A stretch of 64,000 nucleotides of DNA from Nymphaea colorata (lineage: Eukaryota; Streptophyta; Magnoliopsida; Nymphaeales; Nymphaeaceae), in assembly GCF_008831285.2 (NCBI RefSeq), contig NC_045141.1, positions 27,145,315-27,209,314 on the forward strand, read 5' to 3'. The notes beneath the pieces are model-generated. The model did not search any database. It had not been told where the DNA came from and saw only the letters and a program-made list of their open reading frames with translations. Numbering within the stretch: the stretch's first letter is position 1; the number at the start of each line of letters is the position of its first letter. The position numbers and the translations under genes were made by a program. Shown here piece after piece: positions 38,027 to 48,908 of the stretch.

Positions 38027-38740
38027 AAGATATGACAGATCCTGCATGGCAATGGTGTGCAAGGGTGAATCTAAATGATCAGTTAAGGGTTAAGTGTTTT
38101 GTAAGCAAGGGTTAAGTGTTTTGTAAGCAGATAATATTAGGAGAGATCTCTCACTTTAAACACCATATAGCTGAGGTACGCCACAATGTCGCTCAATGCA
38201 TTGGTTCCGTAGAGAACCCATTGCCGGCATATGTCAAACATCAGTGGATGAAAATGAGTAATACTGTGAAAGCAAATAGGATGTGAAAAAAATTGAAGTG
38301 TATTCAACACATCCACAACAAGAAAAGAAATAGGTTGAAACATGAAAGGCTGAATGACATTGTATTTGTTCGAAATAATATGAAGTTGAGACAAAGTAAA
38401 TTAAATGCATTGTTACGCACAATTGCAAGTTATAATATATATTTGAAAAAATTGTTAATTTTTTCTCTTGTTAAACTTTAGGCAATTAAAAGGAACATTT
38501 ATGACGAAACATCATACTCAATATGATCCCATCAATCTAGACAATGTAGATGTACTAGATTATTGGGTTGAAGAAGAAACACCTATCATACTTGACGGTG
38601 ATGATGTTGATTTTCTAAACATTGAAGGAGTAGCATAGTTTGCTGATGGAGAACCGTGGAATGTGGGTGAGGACATTATATTGGCAGGCATTGAAAGGAT
38701 TTCTGAAGAGAATGCAAATGAAGATGATGATTATCGTTGA
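38027..38740 (+). pseudogene. Remnant of hAT transposase in element B (BED finger joined to C-terminal tail)
   Basis: The first part reads MTDPAWQWCARVNLNDQLRV then a Cys segment and ISHFKHHIAEVRHNVAQC, the layout of a BED zinc finger (C..C..H..H). Without the usual core it continues with CIQHIHNKKRNRLKHERLND, the C-terminal hAT dimerisation-region tail, then YDPINLDNVD...YWVEEE and an acidic end ISEENANEDDD before TGA. Frameshifts and stops (for example TAG at 38636-38638) show it is dead. A 22-bp tandem duplication (38087-38130) breaks the zinc-finger frame. Confidence 0.75.
38087..38130. repeat. 22-bp tandem duplication in the BED-finger remnant
   Basis: GGGTTAAGTGTTTTGTAAGC occurs at 38087 and again at 38109 (22-bp unit, one mismatch). 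Because 22 is not a multiple of three, it shifts the frame. Confidence 0.9.
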
Positions 38741-38807
38741 TTGGTAATAGTCATATGTGATGTTTATTATATTTTATATGTTATAAACTTGTGATGTAGT
38801 ATAAGAC

Positions 38808-39519
38808 TCTGAAACTAGTGTTATTCGTCTCATACAATATGTATCGCATCATACGAGAAAAATGATATGATATGGGCACGATATGCAAACTGCTTGCGTA
38901 TCGTGCCGATATCGTATGTATCGGAAGATATGGTGATACGGTTCTGTCTTTTTCCTTTAAAAGTTCCCGACACCCTTTTCAAATGTTTTATGTTTAAAAC
39001 CTCCTCATCCCTTTCATTTTCAGCATTCTTAAGAGCTGTGGGAGGAGGAGCTTTTGCCAATTTGGAGAGAAATTGCCAAGAAATCAACAATTGAAAGGAG
39101 AAATGAGAAATCACTGCATTGAGGATGAAGATTATAGTGAAGATGAAAAAGATGAATAGACAGATTCTAATGAAGATGAAGGTGATGAATAGATAGATTG
39201 CAAGTGTTAAATCTTTGATGACGTGATGTGAAATGTAAAAGTCTTTTAAGACTTTAAAGTTTAAACTTTATAATGCTTTTCATATTGATATCATTATTAT
39301 GTACGTGAATGACGAATTATGAATGTTTATTTACGTGTGTGGTACTGTGATGAGTTGTTTTATATATAAAAAAAAATTCTTGATTTTTTCTATTTTCAGT
39401 TCTTTTACTGAATTAAAAATAAATAAATTTGCAATATGCTTATGATATGTTACAATACGTGAATAGGTTGGCCCGACTGATATGCGACATGATACGGCTT
39501 TTACAACATTGTCTAAAAT
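38808..39519 (+). mobile_element. Candidate nested hAT element C
   Basis: 696 bp (38816-39511). The right end read inversely is CAATGTTGTAAAAGCCGTAT, very close to the end of element A. The left end TAGTGTTATTCGTCTCATAC is weaker. The flanking octamers TCTGAAAC and TCTAAAAT agree at 6 of 8 bases. The interior resembles the 5' leader of element B joined to an acidic-tail coding end (EDEDYSEDEKDE-like), i.e. a second internal-deletion derivative. Confidence 0.55.
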
Positions 39520-39857
39520 ACTTGAAACTTGTGATGGATGCTTATTATGTTATTATGAATCTCTGAGTTCTCAATTATGAATGTGTTACTGATATATTAT
39601 AGCTTATGAATGATGAATCATGAGCTTTCTTTATGTGTGATGAGTTTTCGTATGAAATACAATTTTCTTGATTTTTTTCTGATTTTTTTCACGATTATTT
39701 CTGAATTTTTCTCTATTATTTCTGTTTTTAGTTTTTTTAAATTTTAAAAATAATTTTACAACATGTTATGATACATTTGACCTATGTTACCATAAGGCGT
39801 ATTGGTCCGGCTGACCTATACGTGTTACTATACGCCAGTGACAACATTGCTCTCAAC

Positions 39858-41010
39858 TGATGAGAGTAGAGCATTTTTATACTTAGGGACTGTAGAAAGG
39901 GGCCGCCCGGCGCTGTTAGGGGTTATGACCCTCCTAGGAAAAAAACTTTATTTCCATCCTTATATTGAAATAATTTCTTCTGTTATGGTCTGGTCTAGCT
40001 GCATTGCTTGCCTGTTCTATAATATATTTGATTCTTTGCGAGTCGTAGCTCTTTGAATATTAGGTTGAAAAACTGGAGAAGCATATGAAGGAAAAAAACT
40101 ACTGTTTGAGGCGAAGACACTCGATTTGTGGTTACGTACTCTACCACAAAACCTGCCACCTTGAGCACCTCTTCTGTTCTACTAAAACCACGCCCTACAA
40201 ATATAACTCCTTTTTCTTTTGCCGTTGAATAGCCACGTCTGGCCTTACACTAGCATCGGCATGATTAGAAGTGGAAAACTCTGTTATCCTTATTAACCTT
40301 ATCCTCCAGTTCTTAGGGCTCACCATAGCCCATTTCTTGCTTTTTTGGTATTTTTTTTATTTTTTTTTCTTTTTAGAGCTTTAGTTATGTGCACACATTG
40401 CTGTTGTACAAAATATTGTGGTGCATAGAGTACACATTCTCATGCATCCCAGCTAAATGGCAATCATTTGAAAGTTTCTTGGGTTCGACACCAATCCAGG
40501 GTATTCAACTTACACCCTTCTCATTCCTTTCATGTTATTGTCTGATTTTTCCATCAATTGGGATCCAGATGGGCATCTGGATTGGATTAAATTTCTAAGT
40601 TGGACTTCACTTCAACTGATCAGACTATTTCAAGTTCAATTTATATCTGGAGATAAAATTTGATCTAAGTAATTTATTCATGTAAAAATGATGTTACCAA
40701 TCGTACTTTATCAAATCCATTGTTAGCACATTGGTGAAACATAGCATGGCTCTGAATTGAAATGTGATGGTTCGATATAGAGAAAACCAGACTCTGGATC
40801 CTATCTAGTTGATTCTAGGTACAACAGAACCCCTGTGTGCTCATGTTGTTAAGAATTTGCAGATCCTAGCTAGGGCGTCTTGATCGCACAGTGATATGAA
40901 ATCTCGTAGGCTACACTGAGGTACCTACAGGACCTTGTGTGTCATATATGCAGTCATAATAGGTTCTGCTCTGTCAGCAAAACCCAGCCCTCAGTGTGCG
41001 AGTTTATCCA
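39858..41010. other. AT-rich intergenic DNA after the hAT cluster
   Basis: No supported gene. Short frames are not domain-bearing. I see no further clear transposon ends. Confidence 0.4.
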
Positions 41011-41397
41011 TGTTTCAACAAATATGGCGATATTTTTGAAAATATCATGATCAACGAAAAAACAAGGAAAACGATAAAAACGGGAAAATATCATGATATA
41101 TTGAAAAACGTAAACAATGAATTTATCACGATTTTAACGCGATTTTATCGTGTTTTTTAATTTATTTTTTATTTCCTTTTCTGTTTTTATTTTTTTCAAT
41201 CTTTGTTTCATTGTTTTATTTCCTCTTGTTTTAGGTATTTAAGATGACCTCCTAAATGAAATACAATACTTATTAGTTGTTCATGTCTTGTATTTTTACC
41301 TAACATTTTCATTTAAATTTTTTTCTCTAAAACTTCAAGATCTTCCCAAAAAAACAACTTTGCCGATAAATACCGAGAAAAACCTTGTTGATAAACA
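41011..41397. mobile_element. MITE-like element candidate with CGATATTTT-rich interior
   Basis: The left end TGTTTCAACAA (41011) is echoed inversely by TTGTTGATAAACA (41385-41397), which reads TGTTTATCAACAA. The interior is rich in CGATA, ATATCATGATAT and ATTTTATCG words. No target duplication could be fixed, so the limits are approximate. Confidence 0.4.
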
Positions 41398-41713
41398 CCC
41401 TAGAACAATATTTGTGGCTATGGTTTCAAGTGCTTGTTGGGAGTTGAAAACTCCAACTGTGTGTCTAATGAGCATGAACTCATCAAAGTAGGTGTTTTGT
41501 TAACCTGAATCGTCTAGATGTATTTGTAAGTACTGGTTGAACATGTTTCTGCCAAATTCTTTCCGAGAGAAGACCTCTTGTTGTTATAAGTCTCAAATTC
41601 ACGTGAATAATGATATGGGCATTGTTTTCATTTTTACAAGGGCATTTGAACATGAAAAGCATTAAATCTATTTTACTTTTTCTACCATACACAAGGAAAG
41701 GTGCCTAGAAGAA

Positions 41714-41820
41714 AGACACCTAGCTAAGTGGGTTTGCTTAAGGCGTCCAGTTGAAAGAGGTTTACGGTTCAATACCTGGGGTGGTTATCAACACAGAAGC
41801 ACAGTTCTTACTTCTTAACG
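41714..41820 (+). mobile_element. tRNA-derived SINE or tRNA-like pseudogene candidate
   Basis: TAGCTAAGTGG (41721-41731) fits the Pol III A box TRGYNNARNNG exactly, and GTTCAATAC (41767-41775) fits the B box GWTCRANNC exactly. Start-to-start spacing is 46 bases, normal for tRNA promoters. The flanking bases do not fold into a good acceptor stem, so a SINE head or a degraded tRNA is likelier than a working tRNA. The 3' limit is a guess. Confidence 0.4.
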
Positions 41821-41986
41821 TTTGTGGATCATTTGTGCCAGATGTCAATGGACATATGCAGCACCTGATGTTTACTTCTCCAAATTTTCCTGTAGTACCC
41901 TAGCTTAATCTCTCCGTATTTAAGAGTTATTATTGCTAGTATTTGTAGTATCCCATTGCTTTGGCATCTTATGTTTTCTAAGAATT

Positions 41987-42006
41987 CTCTCTCTCTCTCT
42001 CTCTCT
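41987..42006. repeat. CT microsatellite
   Basis: An uninterrupted CT run of about 20 bases, followed by a C run. Confidence 0.9.
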
Positions 42007-44087
42007 CCCCCCCATTTTCCTGATTCAAACAATTAGTCTATCATTTGATTGTAGTCGGAGTAATATTTTGGGCACTTTGGGCTCAAGATTTGAGCAATTT
42101 AGCTGGGAAGGTTAGATGTTGTGTCAAACTTCCAATGGTTTTCTTACAAAATTCTTTTGGCTTATTTTAGTTAGTTTGTTATTGGCAGTAGCAGGTATCC
42201 TTCTAAATACTGTGAATGATTAAATATGGTCTGAGAGGCAGCGGAACTGGGCAAACTTGAGAATCGGATCTCTGCAACTGTTGGATATGGTTGGGATGAG
42301 AGGAAGAGGGAAGAAGTCACATTCAGCCTTCGGCAGAGGACTTGAGATAAGACGCTATACCTCTAATGCTTTTATTTTTATGCTACCATCATAGGGAGGT
42401 TGATTACGGTCACCACTATAAACAGCAAGTATGACAAGGGCATACCATATTAAGTGACGTCACTGTAAACAACAAATAGCAGAAAACAACAACTAACTTT
42501 AGCTGTGGATGATAAAAAAGGACTTGAGTCTTAACCCACACCTGTGGGCAGTCGGATGATGTTCTAATAATGCTCGCTTCTCAAGTTGCAACATCTATAA
42601 TTTGTCTTTTAGTAAATTATTGTAATCTCTCGACAAACATTAGCTAAATATGCAAGCCACTTGGCAGTATGAGGAGACAGACTCAGCTTGCTTGAGCTTC
42701 TATTGTTTCATAAAGAAAATGGTAATCGATCTGGCAATTCTGGGAATGATCATGAACTGCATGATTGATGGTAAGAATTGTAATAGTCACATTCTAACGT
42801 CAAGAAACTAATTTACTGAAGTTCCTCAATGATAGGAAGTCCTTATCTAGGAAATTTGAGCCACTGCTGGGACCATTTATCTATAGTTTTTCTCCATGTT
42901 AGACCAAGCTATATGCTTTTTACTATATACTTTTTGCATGATATCTGGTCTATAACATGACGCACGATTCACTTGTCTGGATCATCAACATTGAAGCAAA
43001 AGCTGGATGGTATATTACGGTATCCTTTGGACCATTTATTTAGTACATTGATCCTTGGGTTTAGCTTTTATGGGCATTTGTTATGGTTTATAAACTGATA
43101 AACCTGATTAACTGTTATGGACTTGTAGTGATAAATCACTCTCTTATAATCTTTCTAGTTCGATATGGATTATTAGCTGAAGCCTTCTAAACATTATAGT
43201 TGGAGCGGTGACATCTGGTAAAATTTTTGGTAAAATTTCACTAAAACAAAACTCATCAGAACGCGTGAAAATAGTGATTTCTGTATTAAATAAACACACT
43301 TGCCCAAAAGAAAGAAGAAAAATCTTATTGTTCCAGATTTGAAGAAAAAGAACATGTATGTGGTGTGTGACGATAAATCAAACAATTCATTTCAATAATA
43401 TACTAAATTTTCGCCCCCTTTGTGCATGAGATTTTGTAGATTTTGTAACACCTATCTCTATTGTCGTAACTCCGGCTCCATAATACGGTGCCTGGAGACA
43501 TGGGCATGTGTAGAGTTGGCCTCTTCATGACATTGGCAGCTCGTGATGGCATTGCTTTTATTTTATCTGTTATTTTATCTGTATCTGACAAGCTAGGGCT
43601 AAGGTGGCTGCTGTCAAATTATTACGGGAGGTGCACTTGGATCTCTAATTCGTGACCTCTTTCAACTCGAACATCTTAAATGGATCCACGTGTTTAGGTA
43701 CATGGGGGTTATTTGTCTGTGACAAGCTTCACTGGATGAGACGGTGGCATACGAATGCCTTAGCCACATAGTGGCTGATAAATTTGAACCGTGAACCGAT
43801 CCCAACAAATGGGCCACTTTTGCTTTCCACCACCCTTCGGGCACGTGGGCACCAACCTAGCTAGACTCCTTATTCTCGAAGGAAAATCAATTTTCATCCC
43901 TCAAGGCAGTGCTCATTTCCATCTTCATCATCACCTACTCTCATTCTTTCGATTGCTGGCGGCCTACTCATCAGGCTACATTTTTTTCTGGGGCCATGTA
44001 ACATGTACGCGCTTACAGACTCTTCAACCACAAATAATTCTCTGTCATGGCATGACCATGATGGTGGTCATCAACTGTTCCTTACAG
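42007..44087. other. Gene-poor AT-rich DNA
   Basis: No supported gene. A 37-codon coding-like patch at about 42236-42347 (+) is mentioned among the findings. No other structure was recognised. Confidence 0.4.
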
Positions 44088-44210
44088 GTTGATGATGATG
44101 CTAGGGCATGTCTGGCAGACCCCGAATGCATTAACGTATGCCACGATGAGTTTCTTTATGATTGTGATGATGATGGTGGTGGTCATGACCATGATAATCG
44201 AGGGGGGTGA
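44088..44210 (+). CDS. Possible last exon of a small cysteine-containing acidic peptide
   Basis: An acceptor-like TGTTCCTTACAG is followed at 44088 by 40 codons and TGA. The peptide starts VDDDARACLADPEC, has four cysteines in a C-x5-C-x3-C-x7-C pattern, and ends in a Gly/Asp/His-rich tail. The frame upstream to 43791 is also open but looks like non-coding DNA. I found no signal-peptide exon that splices to it, and I do not recognise the family. It may be an orphan exon or chance. Confidence 0.25.
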   Translation, partial: VDDDARACLADPECINVCHDEFLYDCDDDGGGHDHDNRGG

Positions 44211-47200
44211 CAAGTCATATCTTCTAACGTGGTCACATGTATAACCATCCCCCTTAAGCAACCAGTCAATAATTAAATTGAATGATGCGTAGCTTTTCTA
44301 ACTTCCTATATGTAACATCACCTAACTTGTCGCCGCAGTCTTGAATCATCATACAATAATTGCTATATCTTGTGCGCAGGATGAACGGATGATCTTGTCA
44401 AGAGTGGGGACCATAGTTACCAGGAAACTCACTTCCATGCATGCACTAAAATTTCCTTCCTTTCTCTTTTGTTCTCCCAATTCCATCACATATGCTAATG
44501 TAATATTCTCCAAAATATTCACGGCTTTGTTGAGCTTCGCGTACGGCTTCCTCTATCATTTTCATTTATTAGTAACCATGGTGGGGACATTCCTAGCTTG
44601 TATTACACCCTTTTTCTTTCAATGTTAAGGGGTCATTAGTTATCCTCAATTGCTGCAACTCCCAACACTGAATTCTGAAAGCCGTAGCTCTCAGTTGCAA
44701 CCGCTGGTTCCTGTTTTGGAAAAGATCAGACCCTGACTGGCGTAGTGGGGCTACCTTGTTGTCGACATGGATCCAAAATCCCCGTGCTACCCTTACTCTA
44801 TTTTGATCTTGTGTGACAAGCAACCAAGTTACCTGATTTCTTGTTTTGCATGCAAATGTGGCAGGAATGGGCTATATTTCATGCCTGCTGCCGCACAATC
44901 AATTCCTTATTCCTCGACCTGTACGTTGAAGCCGAGGGAAGGGACTTCTTAATGGACATAGGCCAAAGGTGTTGCGTACATGAAGTATCTTCCTGATCAT
45001 GAAATCTTAAGGAAACAAAGGCACGTAAAATTTTAAAGAAAGTCCTAATCCGCATCTCGTTTTCGTTTTAAGGGAAAATTAAGAACACACCTATTTAATT
45101 TTTAAAGAGGCATACCTAATTTCTTTTTTTTTTTTTTTTAAATGAAAAGCATCCATAAGTTTATTTCTGTCATGGAAGCTGCTAAATCAGTGCAAAATTT
45201 TGAGGAAAATGCATTCAATCTTGAAAATTTGCCCAAAAATGGCGTGCATAGCTTTCTAGAGTCAATGAAAACAAATCACCTAACTAATTTTGGCGTTAAC
45301 ATACATAATAGGTAGGGTATATTTAAATGTGACATTATAATATTATTTCATAGAGTTAAAAAGGGTAATACAAATTAATGAACACACAATTTGCTTATAC
45401 TAAGAGGTATTCTGGTCATTATATGTTATTAACAGTTAGTGGTAACTTGGGGTAGAACTGAAGAAAGGTTACCTCTGACTGACAGCGTAAAAAAGGTCTG
45501 TTTTTAACAATATTGAAAGTTGGCTAGGCGTGTTTCTTATTGTTGGAAAATCTTATTATGTATTTTTGTAAAAATTTCTATTCTAAAATTCAGTTTCAAC
45601 ACAAAATTGATCCACTTAGATCCTCATATAGATGGAGAACGACTAGTTAAATGGGAGAGCAACCGACTTCAACCATAAGAATATATCCCTCTCTCTTTCA
45701 TATGTCCGAGCTCACGTAAAAGATTCAGTCAAAGTAAAATACCATATAGAAAATACAAATTGACATGTATAGATTTCACGATTTGATGATTGTTGGCTGC
45801 CCTCTATCTAAGTCTCGTTCTATAAGCAAGGAAAAGCTCAACACGAACAACTGGCATCTTAGTCATTTTAGAAAGTCAGAGCCATCTTATGACATAAGCG
45901 GAAAAAACAATACCGCATGTCGTTGACTCAGGCTTGTTTATTTAGGTGACTATCAAAGATCACGTTGTTAGCTTAGTTTCCTGGGCGTTGCGCTTAAGCA
46001 TGCACTATGATCAAGGAGATTAGAAAATCAGTTCATTGTCAATCAGTAATATATTTATCTTTCTCAAGGGTTGTTTGTTGTAGTGTTTCAAATGAAGGGG
46101 AGAAAAGAAGTATTCATCTCACTCTCTATGAAAGTCATTTACCAATTTCTTGTATTGAATATCTCAGAATGAAAAAATGAAAAGGATTATCTTTTGACAA
46201 TCCCGAAGAATTCTATTATTTAAATTCACATCTTAAAAATCTGCTAATAAATGCCATGTCTTACAGTCTTAGTTACTGTTGTCACTGAGAAAATTTCTAG
46301 TCTGTCAGCGAGAACCATGCACTAGTAGGTCCCTACCTAGTTGCGGAAGTTTGAATGAATACCGTTGGGCAACAGGAGTACTCCACGGACGTGAAGGTAA
46401 TGTATGCCCTGGCCTTTCTTATTTTTTTCGTTCGTCTTTTTATCTCGTGGAGTAAAACAGGCAAAACTCGGACATGTATAACAAAGGTAGGACTGGTTCA
46501 ACTTAGGATCTCTTTAGTCTTAACTACTATGTACACTTTGTTGCAGAAGTTTCCGAAAGGTCGTCAGGTAAGTTTTCTACACAATCCAGCGTAACGCTCT
46601 AACTTTTGTACTCATTACTTAACAGACGTTTTATGTTTTCTGAAACTGATCGTTCATGACCTTGTACATCTACAAGGTTATGCGAACACATAAGTAATTG
46701 GTGCAATAAATTTGAGATTGTTGACTAGGGCTGCATGTATATGGAAACTGTACAAGTTATGGTACCAACTTCGTTGTTAAATGTTTAGTAGGCACCTTTG
46801 TGGTGAACCAGATAGAAAGGGAAGTGGTGCTTTCACGACCTAACAGGAAAAGGAAAGGAGATTTTAGAGAATAGACTCATGAAATAAAATGTTGCAAATG
46901 GGAACATAAGAGCTTATTTTCTAGGCTCAAGGAATGTCTCTATGTGATATAGATAATGTCGTGGAATATGCAGTTTGCTTACTACTTGATTTTTTTAGCA
47001 ATGTAATTTTCTTTTGTTGTGTGTATGCATGAAGAATATCATCTAGGGGGTTGTACGATCTTCTCCTTTGCTATATAGTTCTATTATTCTATAGATAACT
47101 GTAAGAAACTGTATCGGGTAGCCCGTTTGTTATTCTTTGACGCTGTTGTCTGCTTAGTCAAGTTTAGGGCACTCCGCTGTCTGAAGACGCTCAGGTCTGC

Positions 47201-48723
47201 AACCCTTGGCACCAAGCAAGTTCAAGCACACGAATTGGGTTATTTTCACTTGTCGCCTTTCTGGTCCATACCTTTTAAGACAAGATTTCACCTCCCCCTC
47301 CCCCCACCCTAATAGATGTCTGTCTTTTGGACATTACTAAAAACCATGCATGTGAAGAACTTTTAGGCTATGTTAAAAGTGAAAATGGCATGAAGACGGT
47401 GGATGAGGGACCTTTTTTCTCAGTTATAATGGATATGTGGAAGAGATTTAATTAATAGTTTCCCATAGCGTGTAATAACATGCAAAAATGTAAGCTCACG
47501 CGCTCAATGATCATACGCGTGCTGAAATAAGCCACAGCAGTCAGCAGCTCATGACTCTCTTACCTTTTACCATCGACCTGCTAGATCAGTTTCAGTACAA
47601 CTTTTTGACACCATATTTCCGTAGCAGGAAAAACAAAGTATGCAGCTTTCCAGTTACAAGTCCCGTTCTCTCTAATGAACAAATCAGGACATGATATTTA
47701 TGTTTAAAATAATATCTTGAATTCCAGCTGAGTTGAGAAGTCATAAGAACACTAAATGCAACCCAAGACGTTTTTCGCAAAAATACAAGCTGTTTAACCA
47801 TCTTTTAGGATTTTCTTTGTTTTTGCCTCTTTTGACTGCAAGTGCTTTTAATCATGTTATCACGTAAACACATTCCTGTCTGAATTGGCAATCAAGTGGT
47901 GTACACCAAGAAGAAACTTTTACATGCTTAAGCCGTGGGCTATTCATAGTGATTTGATCCGTTAAGTGAGACAGTTTTTCTAGAATAGGACAGAAGGGTC
48001 TGGAATTTTAAAATATTAATCAACAATTCGATACTTTATTCTAAAAAGTTAGGTATCGCATAGCATTAGGGTATCTTACCCATATTTGTTGCCGTGTGAA
48101 TATGATGGAATCTTGCAGTTTCCGACCTGATTCAGGGAATTGAGTTAGGGTTACTGGTTATTTTAAACAGCTTGTGTTACGGATAGATGCTTTCTTTACA
48201 AGTCTTGTAAGTCCTGATGACATTTTTATCGCTAAGTCGAAGCACTAACTTCATCGGCATTGAAGCATGCCCACTTCGATGTCCCGCCTTTTACTAATAA
48301 AAAGGTTCTACGGAAGTAGATTTGACAAACTTTTGAGTCCTTTGTGGCCACTGTTGATGGCATAGCTGATATGAAGCGGATTGGTACCCCTTTAGAGATT
48401 GACTGATAATGAGCGTGTATAGTCTGATTTAGCCCATATCACCCTCTTCTTATTTAATAAAATAAAACAACAATGATGTTAATAATAATAATTGTACCTT
48501 TTCTTATTTTAAGCGAAAAACATTTGAAAAATGTAGATATGAACAAATTCTTTGTGTAGTTAAAGCGATTCACCTCCTGTTTGGATGTTGATGGCATTGC
48601 GTGTCACGGAGAGCCATGTCTGGACTTCCTTCTCAGAGTTGATCCAAACGACCGCTTTCATGGAGAGTGCGGCCATACAAGTGCCAATTGCTCCAGTTTT
48701 AAGGTTTCCGTGTCTGGTAGATC
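44211..48723. other. Gene-poor AT-rich DNA
   Basis: No frame with a recognised domain. A possible degenerate MITE lies at about 45081-45538 (see findings). Otherwise I see nothing in it. Confidence 0.4.
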
Positions 48724-48908
48724 CAGTCAAGCAGCGGCGGAGGCACGTGTAGGCTACGTGTGGGCAATTGCCCACATAGAACTGAAAAAAATTTCTATTT
48801 TTATATTGATATTTCTGAACCATTTTTCTTATTTATATATTGTTGCCCTATAAAAATTTAAAATTTTATACGTAATACCTCTCAGTAAGCTCCACCCGTG
48901 CAGTCGAG
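48724..48908. mobile_element. hAT-type MITE with 8-bp target duplication (7 of 8 match)
   Basis: A 169-bp element (48732-48900) starting CAGCGGCGGAGGC and ending AGCTCCACCCGTG, the same terminal type and size as the element at 27.7 kb. Flanking octamers are CAGTCAAG (48724-48731) and CAGTCGAG (48901-48908). The interior is AT-rich and non-coding. Confidence 0.75.

Larger units (their letters stand above)
37480..39857 (+). mobile_element. Internally deleted hAT element B with perfect 8-bp target duplication
   Basis: A 2,362-bp element (37488-39849). It starts CAATGTTATCCGTATCATAT; the far end read inversely is CAATGTTGTCACTGGCGTAT. The octamer CTCTCAAC stands immediately before (37480-37487) and after (39850-39857) without a mismatch. 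It retains a decayed BED-finger N-terminus (about 38027-38290) followed directly by the transposase C-terminus (about 38297-38740), so the central DUF659 and catalytic part is missing. Element C appears to be inserted in its 3' portion. Confidence 0.85.

Noticed and set aside
48560-48853. Cys-rich frames around 48.6-48.85 kb as a small gene
   Set aside because: The frames run into the MITE at 48732, have no splice context, and match no family I know.
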